Counted from the first letter of the stretch, positions 26,100 to 38,420 are shown. The stretch is DNA of 64,000 nucleotides from Acanthacorydalis orientalis (GCA_034766995.1 CM068317.1:29696501-29760500), one strand, 5' to 3'. A program made the numbers and translations. The notes: generated by a model not told the origin, from the sequence alone.

Positions 26100-26245
26100 T
26101 ATATATCCTTAGAGCGTTGAAGTACTGAAAAATCTTTCCTTTATTTTGATTTTTCTTTACGTTACCTCTCTAATGATAATGACATCGCAATCCAAGTTCT
26201 CATAAACAAAAATCAAAAATGATCAGGAATCATTCATAAAATGAG
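26100..26245. mobile_element. Foldback MITE copy 6 (centre and part of right arm)
   Basis: Centre 'GAGCGTTGAAGTACTGAAAA', then 'ATGACATCGCAATCCAAGTT', 'ATAAACAAAAATCAAAAATG' and 'ATCAGGAATCATTCATAAAA'. The outer arms are not recognisable. Confidence 0.5.
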
Positions 26246-27660
26246 TGACAAAATTATGTTATAGATGTTCAATACAGTTATGTAATTGTCTAGTAAATTT
26301 TTATTCACTCACACGCTAAGTAAATAACATACACTTAACACATTCTACCATTTGTGAAGAAACTAATATTTTTGATGCAAAAAAGTCAGCATGTGTACAA
26401 AATAAAACAAATTAGTTTGGTATATTAGTTGAAATTATTGTTGATGCAATTTAATGTATCGTTTTCTTATCGAATGATAGATTGATGTAATTTCAACGTA
26501 AAATTCGATCCAGTCAAGATTTTTCTATTTAATTGATGGTCAACGAACATCTCGAATCTCTAATTTTAATAGAAACCGCCGGACGGATATAGTTTCATGT
26601 ATAAAAATTTTTGAAATCCTTCAATAACACTTTCTGTAAGTAAACATGGAGAATGTGAAAATAAAAAAGTATGTAAGGTGGTAATTTGTTGGAAAAAATT
26701 GTCAAGATTGACATTTGTATGGGAGAAGTCGCTGTGTATATTTTTTAAACAAAGTGTTATGATTGGAATGCATATTTTTTACTTAATATAAAAGGAAGAA
26801 AACAATAAAAAGCCTTGAGCGTCACAGGATATAACATGTTTTTATAATTGTTATTTACTGTTGCATCAGTTATTTGTCTGCTAAGTTTGTTTGTGTTCTG
26901 TCTGTATTTTTTTGAAATTTAAAAATTATTAGTTATTTATTTATATTGATATATTATAAACTGATAACACAATAAGTCAATTGTGAATATTATATAATTT
27001 ATCATTTTCAATTTTCAATGTTTTCTGATGTCTTGTTGTTATTTTGTGTCTTCTTTGTTGTTGTTTTTTTGTGGCTAAAAGTTTGAATAATCCTGAAATA
27101 TGTAAAAGTAATAATACTATTTAATCGAATAAGAAACAGTCAAACGAATTAAAACGCCATTCATTAGAATGTTTTCTTCGTCTTATGCGAATTGCTAAGT
27201 TTGATAATTTAATAAAATAAACATATACTCTATGAAGATTATAACAATCTCTATTTATTTTTCAATATCTGACGTAAATCTATGTTTTAATCATAAATTA
27301 TGATGAATATACACAATTAAATTAAATGAGCAAAAATTGATTTTTTAATATTATATAATGGTTTAATATTAAAAACTGACAGAAGGAATATAACACTCTA
27401 GTATAATGATTTCCAAATAAGAAAAAATTAATAAAAAAAAAACGAAAACGGATATTTATACATCTCTTAGCCAATACCTTTATATACATTAAATATATCA
27501 CTGCGAACAAGTTACTAAGAAGATTAAAGATCAAATAAAAAATCGACAAATGAATGAATTTTAAAATTCTATCATCAAACATTATGGAACAGTTATTCGA
27601 ATAGAATCAATGAAAAGTATCATAGTAAAGGTAAAGGAAAAGAGAAAGATATAAGGATTG

Positions 27661-27668
27661 GTGTGTGA

Positions 27669-27723
<55 letters not shown>

Positions 27724-27747
27724 GTAATATGTGTGTGTGTGTGTGTA
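27661..27747. repeat. (TG)n(TA)n(TG)n compound array
   Basis: TG, about 33 bp of TA, then TG again: a symmetrical compound repeat. Confidence 0.96.
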
Positions 27748-27879
27748 ATGTGGTAGAGTCCACGTACTTGTGTGTGTGTCAATATAATGTATGTATATAA
27801 TTGTCGATATATTTCAAAAAAGAGACATTTGTATATCCACACAACTATAAAAGAGCAAGATACGACAACTAAAAATAAA

Positions 27880-28330
27880 TATCCAGTCAATCGAGGTCAT
27901 AAATAACCTCACACGCGTTCTCTACAGCATATAGTTGAATATGCAAATTAAAATAAACGACAAATATATTCATTCATGGACTTATGATAGACGTAATGAA
28001 CAGTTAAGTTAATGATGAACATCGCGACGATGAGATATCGACTGGAAGATTAAAAAAAAGTACAAGTCGGTCGCGTTCGTCCGACATGTAAATGAAAAAA
28101 AACGTATAGACTCGCTCATATAATATACACATGTGTAAATAACACATTCATACGTGCGCAGACGAAAATTAACAAGTTATGTTTTAAGTTAAGGAAATCG
28201 ACATGTTGCTCGTGTGTTAATTAAAAAAAAACGACGAAACGAGTTGGATGCGATAAAAAAACAAGTTGCGAATTAACAACAAAATAGAATACAACACACA
28301 CATGCACACTCTCAAAACATTTCAAATATA
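27880..28330. promoter_or_regulatory. CpG-containing island with homeodomain-like sites
   Basis: Contains the POU octamer ATGCAAAT at about 27941, several TTAATTAA/TTAATGATG motifs, 'GTCGGTCGCGTTCGTCCGAC', 'CATCGCGACGATGAG', 'TACGTGCGCAGACG' and ACGACGAAACGAG. No coding frame. The regulatory role is inferred from motif clustering and composition only. Confidence 0.3.
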
Positions 28331-28466
28331 TTGACGGCAGAGATGGGCTGTTTTTCATTCATGCTTCACAGTAAATGGGAAAGATCTTCAATACCTCTTC
28401 ACGATAAACAAATATTTGTTTAAACTCGAACGTGAAGCAAATCTGTATGGATTTATTTGATGATGA

Positions 28467-28468
<2 letters not shown>

Positions 28469-28520
<52 letters not shown>
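28469..28520. repeat. (TA)n microsatellite
   Basis: A GATGATGAT lead-in followed by about 52 bp of TA. Confidence 0.96.
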
Positions 28521-28522
<2 letters not shown>

Positions 28523-30105
28523 CACATAAACGTCGTACATTATACGGAGGATTAGTATCCAAAGGCGTAAAAAGCCTCATCAATTATATACTTAAACCAT
28601 TCGCGCGTAGATTTATGTATTACTGAAGACGTGACTTATGTTTCATTGTATTTGTTATATCCAGGGTAGGCTTGAAAGTTTAATAATGCACGTAATAACT
28701 TGATGAAGTGCATGTAAATTTGCAATCAGCTAGTTTAATTAAATTAGGGGACTTGAAATGAATCAATTTAGAATCTAATAATGACAAAAATACGTCGATG
28801 TAAAGTGGATTTCAGTAACTTTCAAAAGATAAACGTATCTTTTTCAATAAAGCTTTAGTTTCAAACTGAGCTGGTTTGTGAATTTCTTTTCCACTAATAA
28901 ATTCTTAATTATAACAATAAAACTTGTCACAGGTTATATATTATAATTGTAATTTATCAAATAAAGTAGACCTGATGTCGAAAAAGTTAAAGTTTATGTT
29001 TAAAAGTATTGATTAGATTAAAAAATACTTTTTTTTTAATCTGTTTGATTTATGTTGGTTAGCAAATTTTAACAAAAATTTGAGAGATTTTCTGAAATTC
29101 ATGTTAAAAAGGAAGAGAGAATCACTTGAAATCAAATATAATAAAAATAAGATATTGTTTGCATATAAAATTAAGTGAGCGTTTTATAGCGTTTTTGTGA
29201 ACTGAAAAGTTATTCTAGTTTAAGAACGAAACAGTTTTACTTAAGTAATAAAAATATTTCAGTCAGAATGTTTTAGATCAAATCATTTCAAAGTTAGATA
29301 CTTTTATGTAATGTTAGTAGAAGCTTTAAAGTCCAAAAGAAAGTATATGTGTATAAAAAATATGATTGTATGTATGGGAGTAAATTGGACTTGATCTAAA
29401 CTTTGAGATAAAAAAGCATTAATTAGTGAAAACTTATCAATATACTGGTTCTTTTATAACTTTGTTTGAATTTAATTTATTATCAGAAAATTTTATTTTT
29501 GGAATAATTCATAGTAAATTGAAAACATCTAATTTTCATCCTTTGATGGCGAAAAACCCATTTTGTAAATAAAATTGAATTAAAAATCATATATTATGAT
29601 TTTTTCTATAATCATGTACAATATTTTTACCATATCATTTTTTATTCAAATTTTTTTTGCGTTTTTAAGTAATCTCAATAATAGAAAAAATATTTTACGA
29701 ATACTCAACCATAGTTTATTCATAAATTTTCCAGAATAATGTTTGAACCAATAAAGGAAGGACTGTATTACAGAAATAATTTGTTATATAATTTAAAATC
29801 CTTTCTTGGTTGTATTAGTTTTGGCATCATTTTTTCTGTATAGTTGACTTATTTTATATTTTTATCTTTCACATGTTATTAATTCATTATTCCAATCTTC
29901 AAAATTTATTTTAGGTTATTCTGTATGATCCATTCCTTTAATATTCACTTTTACCCATCAATTTATACTTCTGTAACATTTTAAGTATAGCGACATTTAC
30001 CTCAATAATTTGTTATTTTATCTTTTTTTTTATTTAACTCACATTGAATTATCGTTAATACTAATAAATTTAGTTTTATATTAAAACGTCTTTAATTAAT
30101 TAAGT

Positions 30106-30420
30106 TTACACTCCCCCATAAACCATAAAAACCCATCAAAATGTTCAATAACTGATGATTGATTAATTTTTTTGTTATTTATGCGCATTTTTCAAATGCT
30201 ATGCCATCATATTTAAAGTACTAAGGTACATAGAAATCTTTTCTCTGTACCATAAATAATTTCCTGTACTTTAGCATTTTGAGGGCGAAGGAAAGGTCAT
30301 AGAAACGCGTATAAGCAACCATCAGAAATTATTAACTCAGTGACATACGAATTAATTGAAATTCGATATGACCAAAAAATACTATTTCTTTTTTAACTTA
30401 ACATTTGTGTAAGCTTAACA
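30106..30420. mobile_element. Foldback MITE copy 7 (complete fold, diverged)
   Basis: Left arm 'ACTCCCCCATAAACCATAAA', 'CATCAAAATGTTCAATAACT', 'TTATGCGCATTTTTCAAATG'. The centre is a small inverted repeat, AAGGTACATAGAAATC against TCTGTACCATAAATAATTTC. Right arm: GAAACGCGTATAAGCAACCA, 'TCAGAAATTATTAACTCAGT'. Arms and centre are all inverted. Confidence 0.7.
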
Positions 30421-30788
30421 AAGAAAAGAATATTTATACATTGCTAAATATTATAATTCGGTACTAATAACCAAAATTAATAAAGATTCATTAAATAACA
30501 AATTAAACAATAATTCAATAGTCTTGTAGAGTATGAAACTTTTCGAAATATTCTGGTAAATGTAGAGGTATTTCACATTTTTTTACACTGCCAAGACGTT
30601 TTACTTTTTATATTATTTTTTGAACACACGTGACATCTTTTTGCAGGATGTTGCCTTTTACTAGTGAAGGTATATGTTCAGAAAATGTGCCCTCACTCGA
30701 GTAGTCCATTAGGCTTTCACTGTCACTTTCGTACAAATTTAAAACGGTCATGTTACAGGGTTCACTTCTGTGATTCACACTTTAACAC

Positions 30789-30791
<3 letters not shown>

Positions 30792-30838
<47 letters not shown>
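30792..30838. repeat. (TA)n microsatellite
   Basis: About 47 bp of TA. Confidence 0.96.
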
Positions 30839-30842
<4 letters not shown>

Positions 30843-30974
30843 TTTCTTTTTAATATTTGTTTTGTAGCTGCACTAAAGTGAATTAAATCTACGTGTCTCA
30901 GATACGTCAATGTTTATAATGGTGTATAAGAAACATCTGACACGTATCAGAGACATCTTTGTATGTCAAGGGGT

Positions 30975-31002
30975 GAATAATCAATTATTGAACATTTTTG
31001 AT
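30975..31002. mobile_element. Foldback MITE fragment
   Basis: 'AATAATCAATTATTGAACAT' then TTTTTGAT equals the inner arm of the family. It is only a fragment and could be chance in AT-rich DNA. Confidence 0.3.
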
Positions 31003-31519
31003 TATAATTTTTTTGGCATTTTATGAAATGAATCGAAAATTAATTTATGTATGTGAATTCACCTGCAATGTTAGATCGATATTATGATAATCTGGTTATC
31101 TGGACAGTTTAATAAAATTAGACTTATAAACTATAGTTTAGCATCATTTAGCATTATTGTGGTGTTTTAATAGATATTTTATTTCTTAATAAATGACAAT
31201 TTATTTCTAATTTATTTTACATATAAATTATAATGACCGATCAGGCATATTTTGGATATTGTACAAATATTTTTATGTCGCTTTAAACAGATACTACCGT
31301 TTAAAGATCGCCATAATTTTCATATAATAATTCATACAAATCGTCTGTATCAAAATATTTGTCAACAGTGAGATTTCAAGTTGTCGTAAAATTCTAATAG
31401 GCTCAGTACGATTTATATCCAATATTCTTCAAAAAGCGAACATGTGTTACAAGTTACATATGGCTGAAAAATAGATATATATGTGTGCGTACGTCATGCA
31501 TATTTATTTATGAATGATC

Positions 31520-31675
31520 AAGAATTTAATATATGCACGGGACTTCGTCGTCGGTGTCGTTCGTTTCGTTGGGCTGCCATGTGGGGGCATCCGATTGCTA
31601 AATATTTACACAACGTGACCGGAATGAATGCGGTTTCGCGAAGAAAATCTTCAGTTATGCTCGTTGAATGAATTT
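31520..31675. other. GC-richer patch, open on both strands
   Basis: 'GACTTCGTCGTCGGTGTCGT' and 'CATGTGGGGGCATCCG' stand out from the surroundings. Frames of about 60 codons exist on both strands and overlap, so neither is convincing. It is a candidate conserved non-coding or old repeat segment. Confidence 0.25.
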
Positions 31676-31731
31676 TTTTTTTTTGTTTACAATTCATTAT
31701 CATTTATCCACAATGAACACATAATGATATA

Positions 31732-31734
<3 letters not shown>

Positions 31735-31782
<48 letters not shown>
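31735..31782. repeat. (TA)n microsatellite
   Basis: About 48 bp of TA, ending in GCATAA. Confidence 0.96.
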
Positions 31783-31785
<3 letters not shown>

Positions 31786-32284
31786 TAATTTATTGAGTTA
31801 CTAAGAGGTTAAAAAAAACTACAAAAATTATCAAAATTTTCATATGTAGATTTTTTATTCAGTGTAAAAAATATTCAGTGTATAACTTGTTTTAGAACTT
31901 ATAAAAGTTAAATATTCAACCATAAATATTGATAATAGAGTAAATTTCATTGAATTGTATTTTAAAAAATAAACCAAGGGAACATTTTATTTAATCATTT
32001 ATGCTATTCATAGATTTCTACGAATTCTAACGATAATCTTTGTGTGAATAATGATTTTCGTCTTATAAAGATTTAATCATCGCAAGGTTTTCTAAGAATT
32101 CTATGTAATTTTGTTCTTAAATCGTTTATTTTACGTGTATTATTTTTAAATTCTTCAAAGATTTTATTTTGTCTTTAAATACTTTCAGTAAAAAGTTTAA
32201 AATTATTTTGATAATAGTTTCAAATATATCATATCACTTTATGAATTTGATGCAAAAAAATATGTACAATTTGTAATAGAAAGT

Positions 32285-32490
32285 TACTATTGTATGCATG
32301 TTTGTTAATATATAATTAGCTCATATATACGGTTTGTTTATACTGTTAACCTCTAAAAATAGAAGTTAAAAGGATTAAAAAACGTATTACAAATTTTAAT
32401 CTGGTTCCAATGACACAATTTGAAGGTTGCAATTATTATAAAAACTTTCATTTATGAATGATTACTTTTAATCAGTGTATGCCATGAATG
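32285..32490 (-). repeat. Dispersed repeat, copy A (minus orientation)
   Basis: Reverse-complemented, this stretch carries 'TGTGTCATTGGAACCAGATT', 'TTAATCCTTTTAACTTCTAT' and TTTTTAGAGG. It aligns over roughly 190 bp with 38240-38420 on the plus strand, with clear but diverged similarity. It is non-coding with no recognised family. Confidence 0.6.
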
Positions 32491-32842
32491 AGATCAGATT
32501 TTAATTTATTTACAGATTTGATATTTAAATTGTAATCAAATTCAAGAAAAAATAATTTTATAAATTGAAGTTTTATATAAAAGATACTTTCTTTAAAAAT
32601 ATCAAGATATATTAGAAACTATATTTGATTCTCATTCATTTATTCATAGTAAACTTTGAGACCAATTATAAACTATTTATATATAAAATATTCTCAAAAA
32701 TTTACTTTACATCAATGAATGAGAAATGAACTTCTCTTTCTAATATATCTAGATATTTCAATTTTTTGTAAATAAAGATTAATACATATTATTGTTAACG
32801 TTGTCCTGATTATCTTCTTTATTGTGGGTTATTTTAATATAT

Positions 32843-32953
32843 GTTCTCCAATACTAGTTTCGGAACGTGTGCCATTTTTAATTATACTTTAGAGATTTTA
32901 TTTGAAAAGTTAACCAGAAGATGAAATACGAGCCGAAACTAGTAGTGGAGAAC
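32843..32953. repeat. Inverted repeat (hairpin about 110 nt)
   Basis: 'GTTCTCCAATACTAGTTTCG' near 32843 and 'CGAAACTAGTAGTGGAGAAC' near 32935 are inverted copies with a single mismatch over 20 bp, around about 70 nt of loop. It may be a small MITE or a structured RNA. Confidence 0.65.
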
Positions 32954-33520
32954 AGACCTTCAGATGATCCAAAATGGTGAATATCATTAGAACAATGTAT
33001 GAACGAAATCACGAGTATCAAATGATACAATTATAACTCTGTTATAGTTGAAGTATTAAAGGGTAAGAAAAATGAAATAAATACTAAAATAGGGATGAAT
33101 GTATCAGCAATAAAAAAATATTACTAAGGACTCAAGAATAAGAACAATTGAAAAAGAGTAAAAGAATTTCTTTTCGATTTTGGATACTGCGAAATTAAAC
33201 TTTCTACTTTTATTATTTTACAATCTTGAATATAAGATAAGTACAAGTGTATTTTTTGTATTTATAACACATCAAATTTTCTCTAATAAGTTTTCAAATA
33301 TATAAGATTAATGACGTTGGTTATAGTAATATACATTTATTATCCAATTTTCGCATTGTTTATTTTTATATTATATTTCTTTTAATTATGTAATATCAAA
33401 ACGGATGAGACAGTAAAGCCACGCAACATTATATCGAAGTAGTGTTAATTGAGGGAGAGCTAAACGATGAACTTATGTATTTTTCTCCTGTATTATTGAT
33501 AATTAATGTATTAATATTTG

Positions 33521-33523
<3 letters not shown>

Positions 33524-33616
<93 letters not shown>
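33524..33616. repeat. (TA)n interrupted array
   Basis: About 93 bp of TA with two short breaks (TAATATATG, TATGTA). Confidence 0.96.
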
Positions 33617-34006
33617 ATGAAAATTATTCAAGTTTGTGAAAAGGTAAACATATATTTTAGTTTTATTTTCTCTGTATAAAAATAAGTCAAAAAAGAAAAA
33701 CTCATTGAAAAATCGTGAATATATTTTAATTGTTTACTTATTTTACTTCTTTACTGTGAAAAATGAAAAATCCATATACGTTTAAATACTAGTACATTTG
33801 ATTTATCTTTCAAAAAATATATTCACTTTTAACTTATCCTGCATTTTAAGTAGAAATTGATATATGATTTGATGAAAATATTTTTTATTCATTTTAAAAT
33901 GCAGTTGTTACGCGCTTTCAGAATTTTTTAATGAGATACGATGACATGTGTTTAGCCCAGATTAAAACACATAATACATGAATATATTTAAAACATTATA
34001 ATTACC

Positions 34007-34011
<5 letters not shown>

Positions 34012-34054
<43 letters not shown>

Positions 34055-34080
34055 GTATACGTATACACACACACACATAT
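34012..34080. repeat. (TA)n(CA)n compound array
   Basis: About 36 bp of TA followed by CACACATGTATACGTATACA and CA units. Confidence 0.95.
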
Positions 34081-34199
34081 GTACAAATATGTAAATATGT
34101 GTGTATGTAAACAAATTTCAAAATCTTAATATGTAATGTGTTTATTAATAATCGCATATAAATGCAAAGTAACGACGTATCATTTATTTTGATTAGACT

Positions 34200-34570
34200 A
34201 TAAACCGGTACAATATCAAATATCCTCTCTGACTGGTTTTTATAATCGGTAACGTATTGTCAAATTTCTATTCAACGCGCGCTCTCCACCCACATCCTAA
34301 ATTATTCTACGGACGCCCGTGTCTACAAAGAATACACACAAAAAAAATTTGTACACGCACAGTGTGTGACACGTGACACTAATCCTAGTTTTTATTCGTC
34401 TCGCGGCTTCATAATCCAATGACAAATCGCGGTCTTGCGACCGCATGCTTTGACGAGACGGAAGGCAGGCCCGGGCGTTATTTTTAGACGCGCGGAAAAT
34501 TTATAATTGATGGGGCGAAGAGGACTGGATTTTTATCGTTCTGAACGATTTTAATTTTTCAGTTTCAAAT
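34200..34570. promoter_or_regulatory. CpG-rich island, candidate regulatory element
   Basis: The most GC-rich unique stretch of the window. It has 'CAACGCGCGCTCTCCACCCA', a CACGTG E-box at 34370-34375 inside ACACGTGACACTA, 'GTCTCGCGGC', a CCAAT at about 34416, the inverted repeat GCGGTC-TTGC-GACCGC at about 34429-34444, 'GGCAGGCCCGGGCG' and 'AGACGCGCGG'. There is no open frame of interest. The 13-mer ACACGTGACACTA recurs at 57330. This looks like a promoter-like or enhancer element, but no transcript can be attached to it. Confidence 0.4.
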
Positions 34571-34612
34571 TTACACATCGGTTCATAAATTTAGCCGGTG
34601 TGTATGTGGTTC

Positions 34613-34615
<3 letters not shown>

Positions 34616-34695
<80 letters not shown>
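34616..34695. repeat. (TA)n microsatellite
   Basis: About 80 bp of uninterrupted TA, one of the longest pure tracts here. Confidence 0.97.
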
Positions 34696-34696
<1 letters not shown>

Positions 34697-35028
34697 CATT
34701 CACGGTGTTTCAGATGTTCACGTTATGTATTTATACAAAGGTTTTCTGGATTTTTATTGACGATAACTTTAAATAACTTACGACTTTATTTTATGGCTTA
34801 TATTTATTTTGTTTTATTACGAAGATGCCATGTTTTCAAGCTGTGAGCAAAAAATATATATTGAATAATAAAAAAGTATATCCTTGATACAACATTTGAT
34901 ATTTGCAATTTTTAATATTATGGCCGATATTAAATTAATTCTAGTTGAGTTTGTTAAAGATTAACGTATTACATTTTTTCTTATAATAAAAGAGTGAAAT
35001 AATAAATATTAAATTTTGTGTCTTATAC

Positions 35029-35033
<5 letters not shown>

Positions 35034-35067
<34 letters not shown>
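35034..35067. repeat. (TA)n microsatellite
   Basis: About 34 bp of TA. Confidence 0.95.
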
Positions 35068-35069
<2 letters not shown>

Positions 35070-35925
35070 TTTTAGTATATTTATAAATAGGGCAACAAAT
35101 TAAATGCTTTTTACATTCCACAAATTAAATTTAAATAAGCTCTCACGACATATGTCATTGTTTTTACTGTGCTCTTGTATTATAGTATAATGTAATCTTC
35201 AGTGAAATTTTGAAAGTACTTTTAATCGGACATGTCTTTTCTGTCTGTGAGTACGTCCTTTATGAAGTTTGCCAATCTAATTAGGAAATCTGTTTGTTTA
35301 GTATTCAGACGTAGATTTATATTGTTCTAATGATTATATTCTCTATGAATTCCATTTCTGATACGTTTTTTTCTTTTTACACTTAAACCACAACAATGTT
35401 TTAAAGTATGCTTTTAATTTTATTGGTGTCCACAATAAACGCAGATAGTTTTCTTTCGAATTTTTTACTTTCCATATTAAAATTATGATCCCATTAAAAA
35501 CATTACCAAAACTTATTTTTGATAACATATCAAATTCTTTCTGATTTTATTTCGTGTAAATTATTTTTTGATATTTTTTTCCAGAAAAATCCTTTTTAAG
35601 TAGTTTAATTTTTTTGTTTATATGTATATTTTCTTAAAATATTGTCTTTTTGTTAAGCTCATCAATACTTTCTTTGATTTTCTTTACACAGTCGAAATTA
35701 AGATATTCTAAGCGCCTGTTCTGTAATATTTTTTTCTCGCTGCTTTTGATACTGAGATAATATGCTAGAAATAGAGAACTATTATTTTATTTTAATTTTC
35801 GTATTTATATTATTATGGAATTGGCTACTGATTTACTGATTTCGAAAAATTCTTTATAAAATTGCGTTGCAACCGCTTCCATTTTCTTTATGGTTCCGTA
35901 TATTCTATTTGTGCTGCAAAACATT

Positions 35926-35928
<3 letters not shown>

Positions 35929-35980
<52 letters not shown>

Positions 35981-35981
35981 A
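35929..35981. repeat. (TA)n(TG)n array
   Basis: About 34 bp of TA then about 18 bp of TG. Confidence 0.96.
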
Positions 35982-36659
35982 CTTTTAGTCAAAATCTTAT
36001 CGCATTTATAAAAGTAATTGGAAAACCTCTACTTCATTCTTTTTCAAATTTTTGTAGTTTAATAAGTAGTTTGGTCATCATGTATTGTTCGATTAGTAAA
36101 ACATCATTTTCAGTGTATAACACAAACAACTTTTTAAGGATGATGGATTTGAAATCAAAATTTACTGACAATAAAATACACAAAATTTGTGTTTGTTTCA
36201 ATTCAAACAACATTAATATATTTTCTTTTGTTACAGGTATGTGAATGTCTACAATTCGTAAGAAAAATCTTGCAGACGCGTAAGAAAAAATAATATTTAT
36301 TTTTAATTCAAGACTTGTTTAACCTCGTGTTTATTTTGTTTAATGTCTGATTTTTCTCCATATATATATACGTACGCAAATATTAGTATAATTCAGTTTT
36401 TCGTCCTTTTTACTTAAAAATAAATATATTTTTATAGTCTGTGTTTGATATTAATTTTTTTATAATAGTAAATATTTCTTTTTTAAATGTTTTTTTTTCA
36501 CTATTAGTTTAATTTTATATTTAATTTAGTTTAATTTTGTATTTGAAACGGGAATCTAAACGTATTTATTCAGGGAAATGAAAATAATTCAAAAAATAAT
36601 GTAATTTAAATATATTTTTCCTAATCGTCATTTACTTATAATATTTTTTTTAAATTACC

Positions 36660-37083
36660 AGAGGGCTCTGCTCCCTATTTGCTATGCTCAGCGACACCTG
36701 GAGAGGCTTTGCCTCCCGCTTGCTGGCGCTCGTTTTTCCCTAACAAATAACAGACTTTAACAAATTATGTGCACAAATAAAATGTAAGTCATAAAATTTT
36801 TATTAGAAAAGTTTAAAAAAATTAACAATAAAATACAATGTTAAAATGTTTAACAATTTTTTTTTGACTCTAAAGCTTCAATGAATAGAATATTTTCAAT
36901 AAATGTCATCAGTTTTACACTGAAATCGTTAACACCTCTTTGGTTGTACACCTTGAGAGTTATATACAGATTGATGTCAACCAAACAGATACCACACGAT
37001 ATCCATCATCCATTCATTGATGATCGGGAATGGAAATGGTTAACATGCTATTTGTAAGTGTAGCGAGGGGAGCGGCGTAGTGA
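36660..37083. repeat. Module bracketed by GC-rich degenerate repeats
   Basis: The left edge (36660-36739) is dense with short imperfect palindromes: 'GGGCTCTGCTCCC', 'GCTATGCTCAGC', 'GGAGAGGCTTTGCCTCCC', 'GCTTGCTGGCGCTCG'. The right edge (about 37058-37083) reads 'GTGTAGCGAGGGGAGCGGCG' and TAGTGAGG. Between them is ordinary AT-rich DNA, with a 51-codon stretch open on the minus strand (36850-37005, no ATG) containing 'LVDINLYITLKVYNQRGVND'. The edges look like degenerate subterminal repeats in opposite sense. I do not recognise the family. Confidence 0.4.
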
Positions 37084-38239
37084 GGAGTGGTCTATACGAA
37101 AAATAAAAAAAAATGTTTTATAGAAATTGTACGATGGAATGATTTTTTATATATAGAAATATATTATTCACTGCTAGTTTTGTCATTGAGGTCTTTGTTT
37201 TTTAAATCATGTGTTTGTTCTTCACTAATACTTTCAGCACATGTGCCATCTACGGGTTGATGTATATGAATGATTTTAAGTCTGAAATATGTTAATTTTA
37301 TATATGTTTTAGATGGTTTGTGATTTATAATTGTAGGATATAAAAATCACGTCTGTATTTGTTTTTCTCTGCTAGTTTAATATGTTATTTTTATATATTT
37401 CAAGGTTTTCAAGAATATTTAGTTTTATTCTTTTATTTGCATTTTTTATTATATCCACTGCATTATTTATCTTTAATGTCATGTCCCGTTTCTAAAATGT
37501 CTTTAGTGAATATTGCGTCCATTTTATTATATTTAATACAATTATGTGTTCTTCATAACTGCCATAAAATTTTCTACCCATTTGCCTGATATGTTCTTTA
37601 TTACATGTATTTAGGTTTTAATTGACATACTTTGATAGTATTGTTTCAACTAAGACAGGGATAGTAATTCTTTATGGGTTCATATAACAGAAAAATTAAA
37701 AAAAAATATCCAATATAGGTTACACTTGCCAAACAAAAAAGTTTATTGCATAATATTCCACACATTATAATATTATATCAGAATATCAATAATTTATTCT
37801 TTTTTTTATTTCGATCCATTTAATGTATCAAAACAGATGAAGAATTATTTAATTTTTTTGTAAAATACACTTTTTCTATGTTAATTCACTAATAAAAATT
37901 ATATTATTGATATCTTTGTATTATTACGTTGGATAAAAATTTTATAAAACGGTATTTAAAGATTTTCGTACGTCTATTAACAAAAAACTTAAATTAAAAG
38001 TAACTACCTTTAGTATCATAATTGTTCTATTTGCTATTTGACTCTTCGAATGTTTTAAATGTCCATTGTAATTCTTTTACATCGCAGATTTGTCCATCAA
38101 AAACATGTATTATTCAAAACGGAAAATATGTTAACTTATGAAGTAATATTTACATTTTTATTAAAATAAAATGTAAATGGTTTCTGTAATTTTGGAACAA
38201 CTTTCATATTATATACGCAGTAAAACTTAAAAAAAGTCA

Positions 38240-38420
38240 ACTGGTTTCATTCAACGAATACAGTTCACAAATGAATTAAACTAAAAATAGCTCTATATCA
38301 ACTTATAAACTGTGTCATTGGGACTAATTTAAAGATTTGTTACAAAGCTCTTAATCCTTTTAAGTTCTATTTTTAGAAATAATCAATGAAGACTAAACGA
38401 GTATAAACGAATTATATGCA
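38240..38420 (+). repeat. Dispersed repeat, copy B (plus orientation)
   Basis: 'TTTCATTCAACGAATACAGT', 'CTGTGTCATTGGGACTAATT', 'CTTAATCCTTTTAAGTTCTA' and TTTTTAGAAA align with the reverse complement of 32285-32490. The similarity is interrupted but collinear. Confidence 0.6.

Larger units (their letters stand above)
23067..30105. other. Gene-free AT-rich DNA
   Basis: No gene is supported. It contains TA arrays (24732-24767, 24953-25004, 25305-25376, 27661-27747, 28469-28520), one partial MITE (26100-26245) and the island 27880-28330. A less AT-rich patch at 25378-25450 ('GAGGCGTAGCAGCAGGCG', 'GGTCCCCTACCTCACACG') is unexplained. Confidence 0.5.
31003..36659. other. Gene-free AT-rich DNA with islands and inverted repeats
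   Basis: No gene is supported. It contains the patch at 31520-31675, a dispersed repeat (32285-32490), a hairpin (32843-32953), the island 34200-34570 and TA arrays (31735-31782, 33524-33616, 34012-34080, 34616-34695, 35034-35067, 35929-35981). The 35867-36244 plus frame runs through a TA/TG array and is not credible. Confidence 0.5.

Noticed and set aside
36850..37005. 51-codon open stretch on the minus strand inside the GC-bracketed module
   Set aside because: No ATG, preceded by a stop, and too short to call a gene. It is mentioned only as part of the module.
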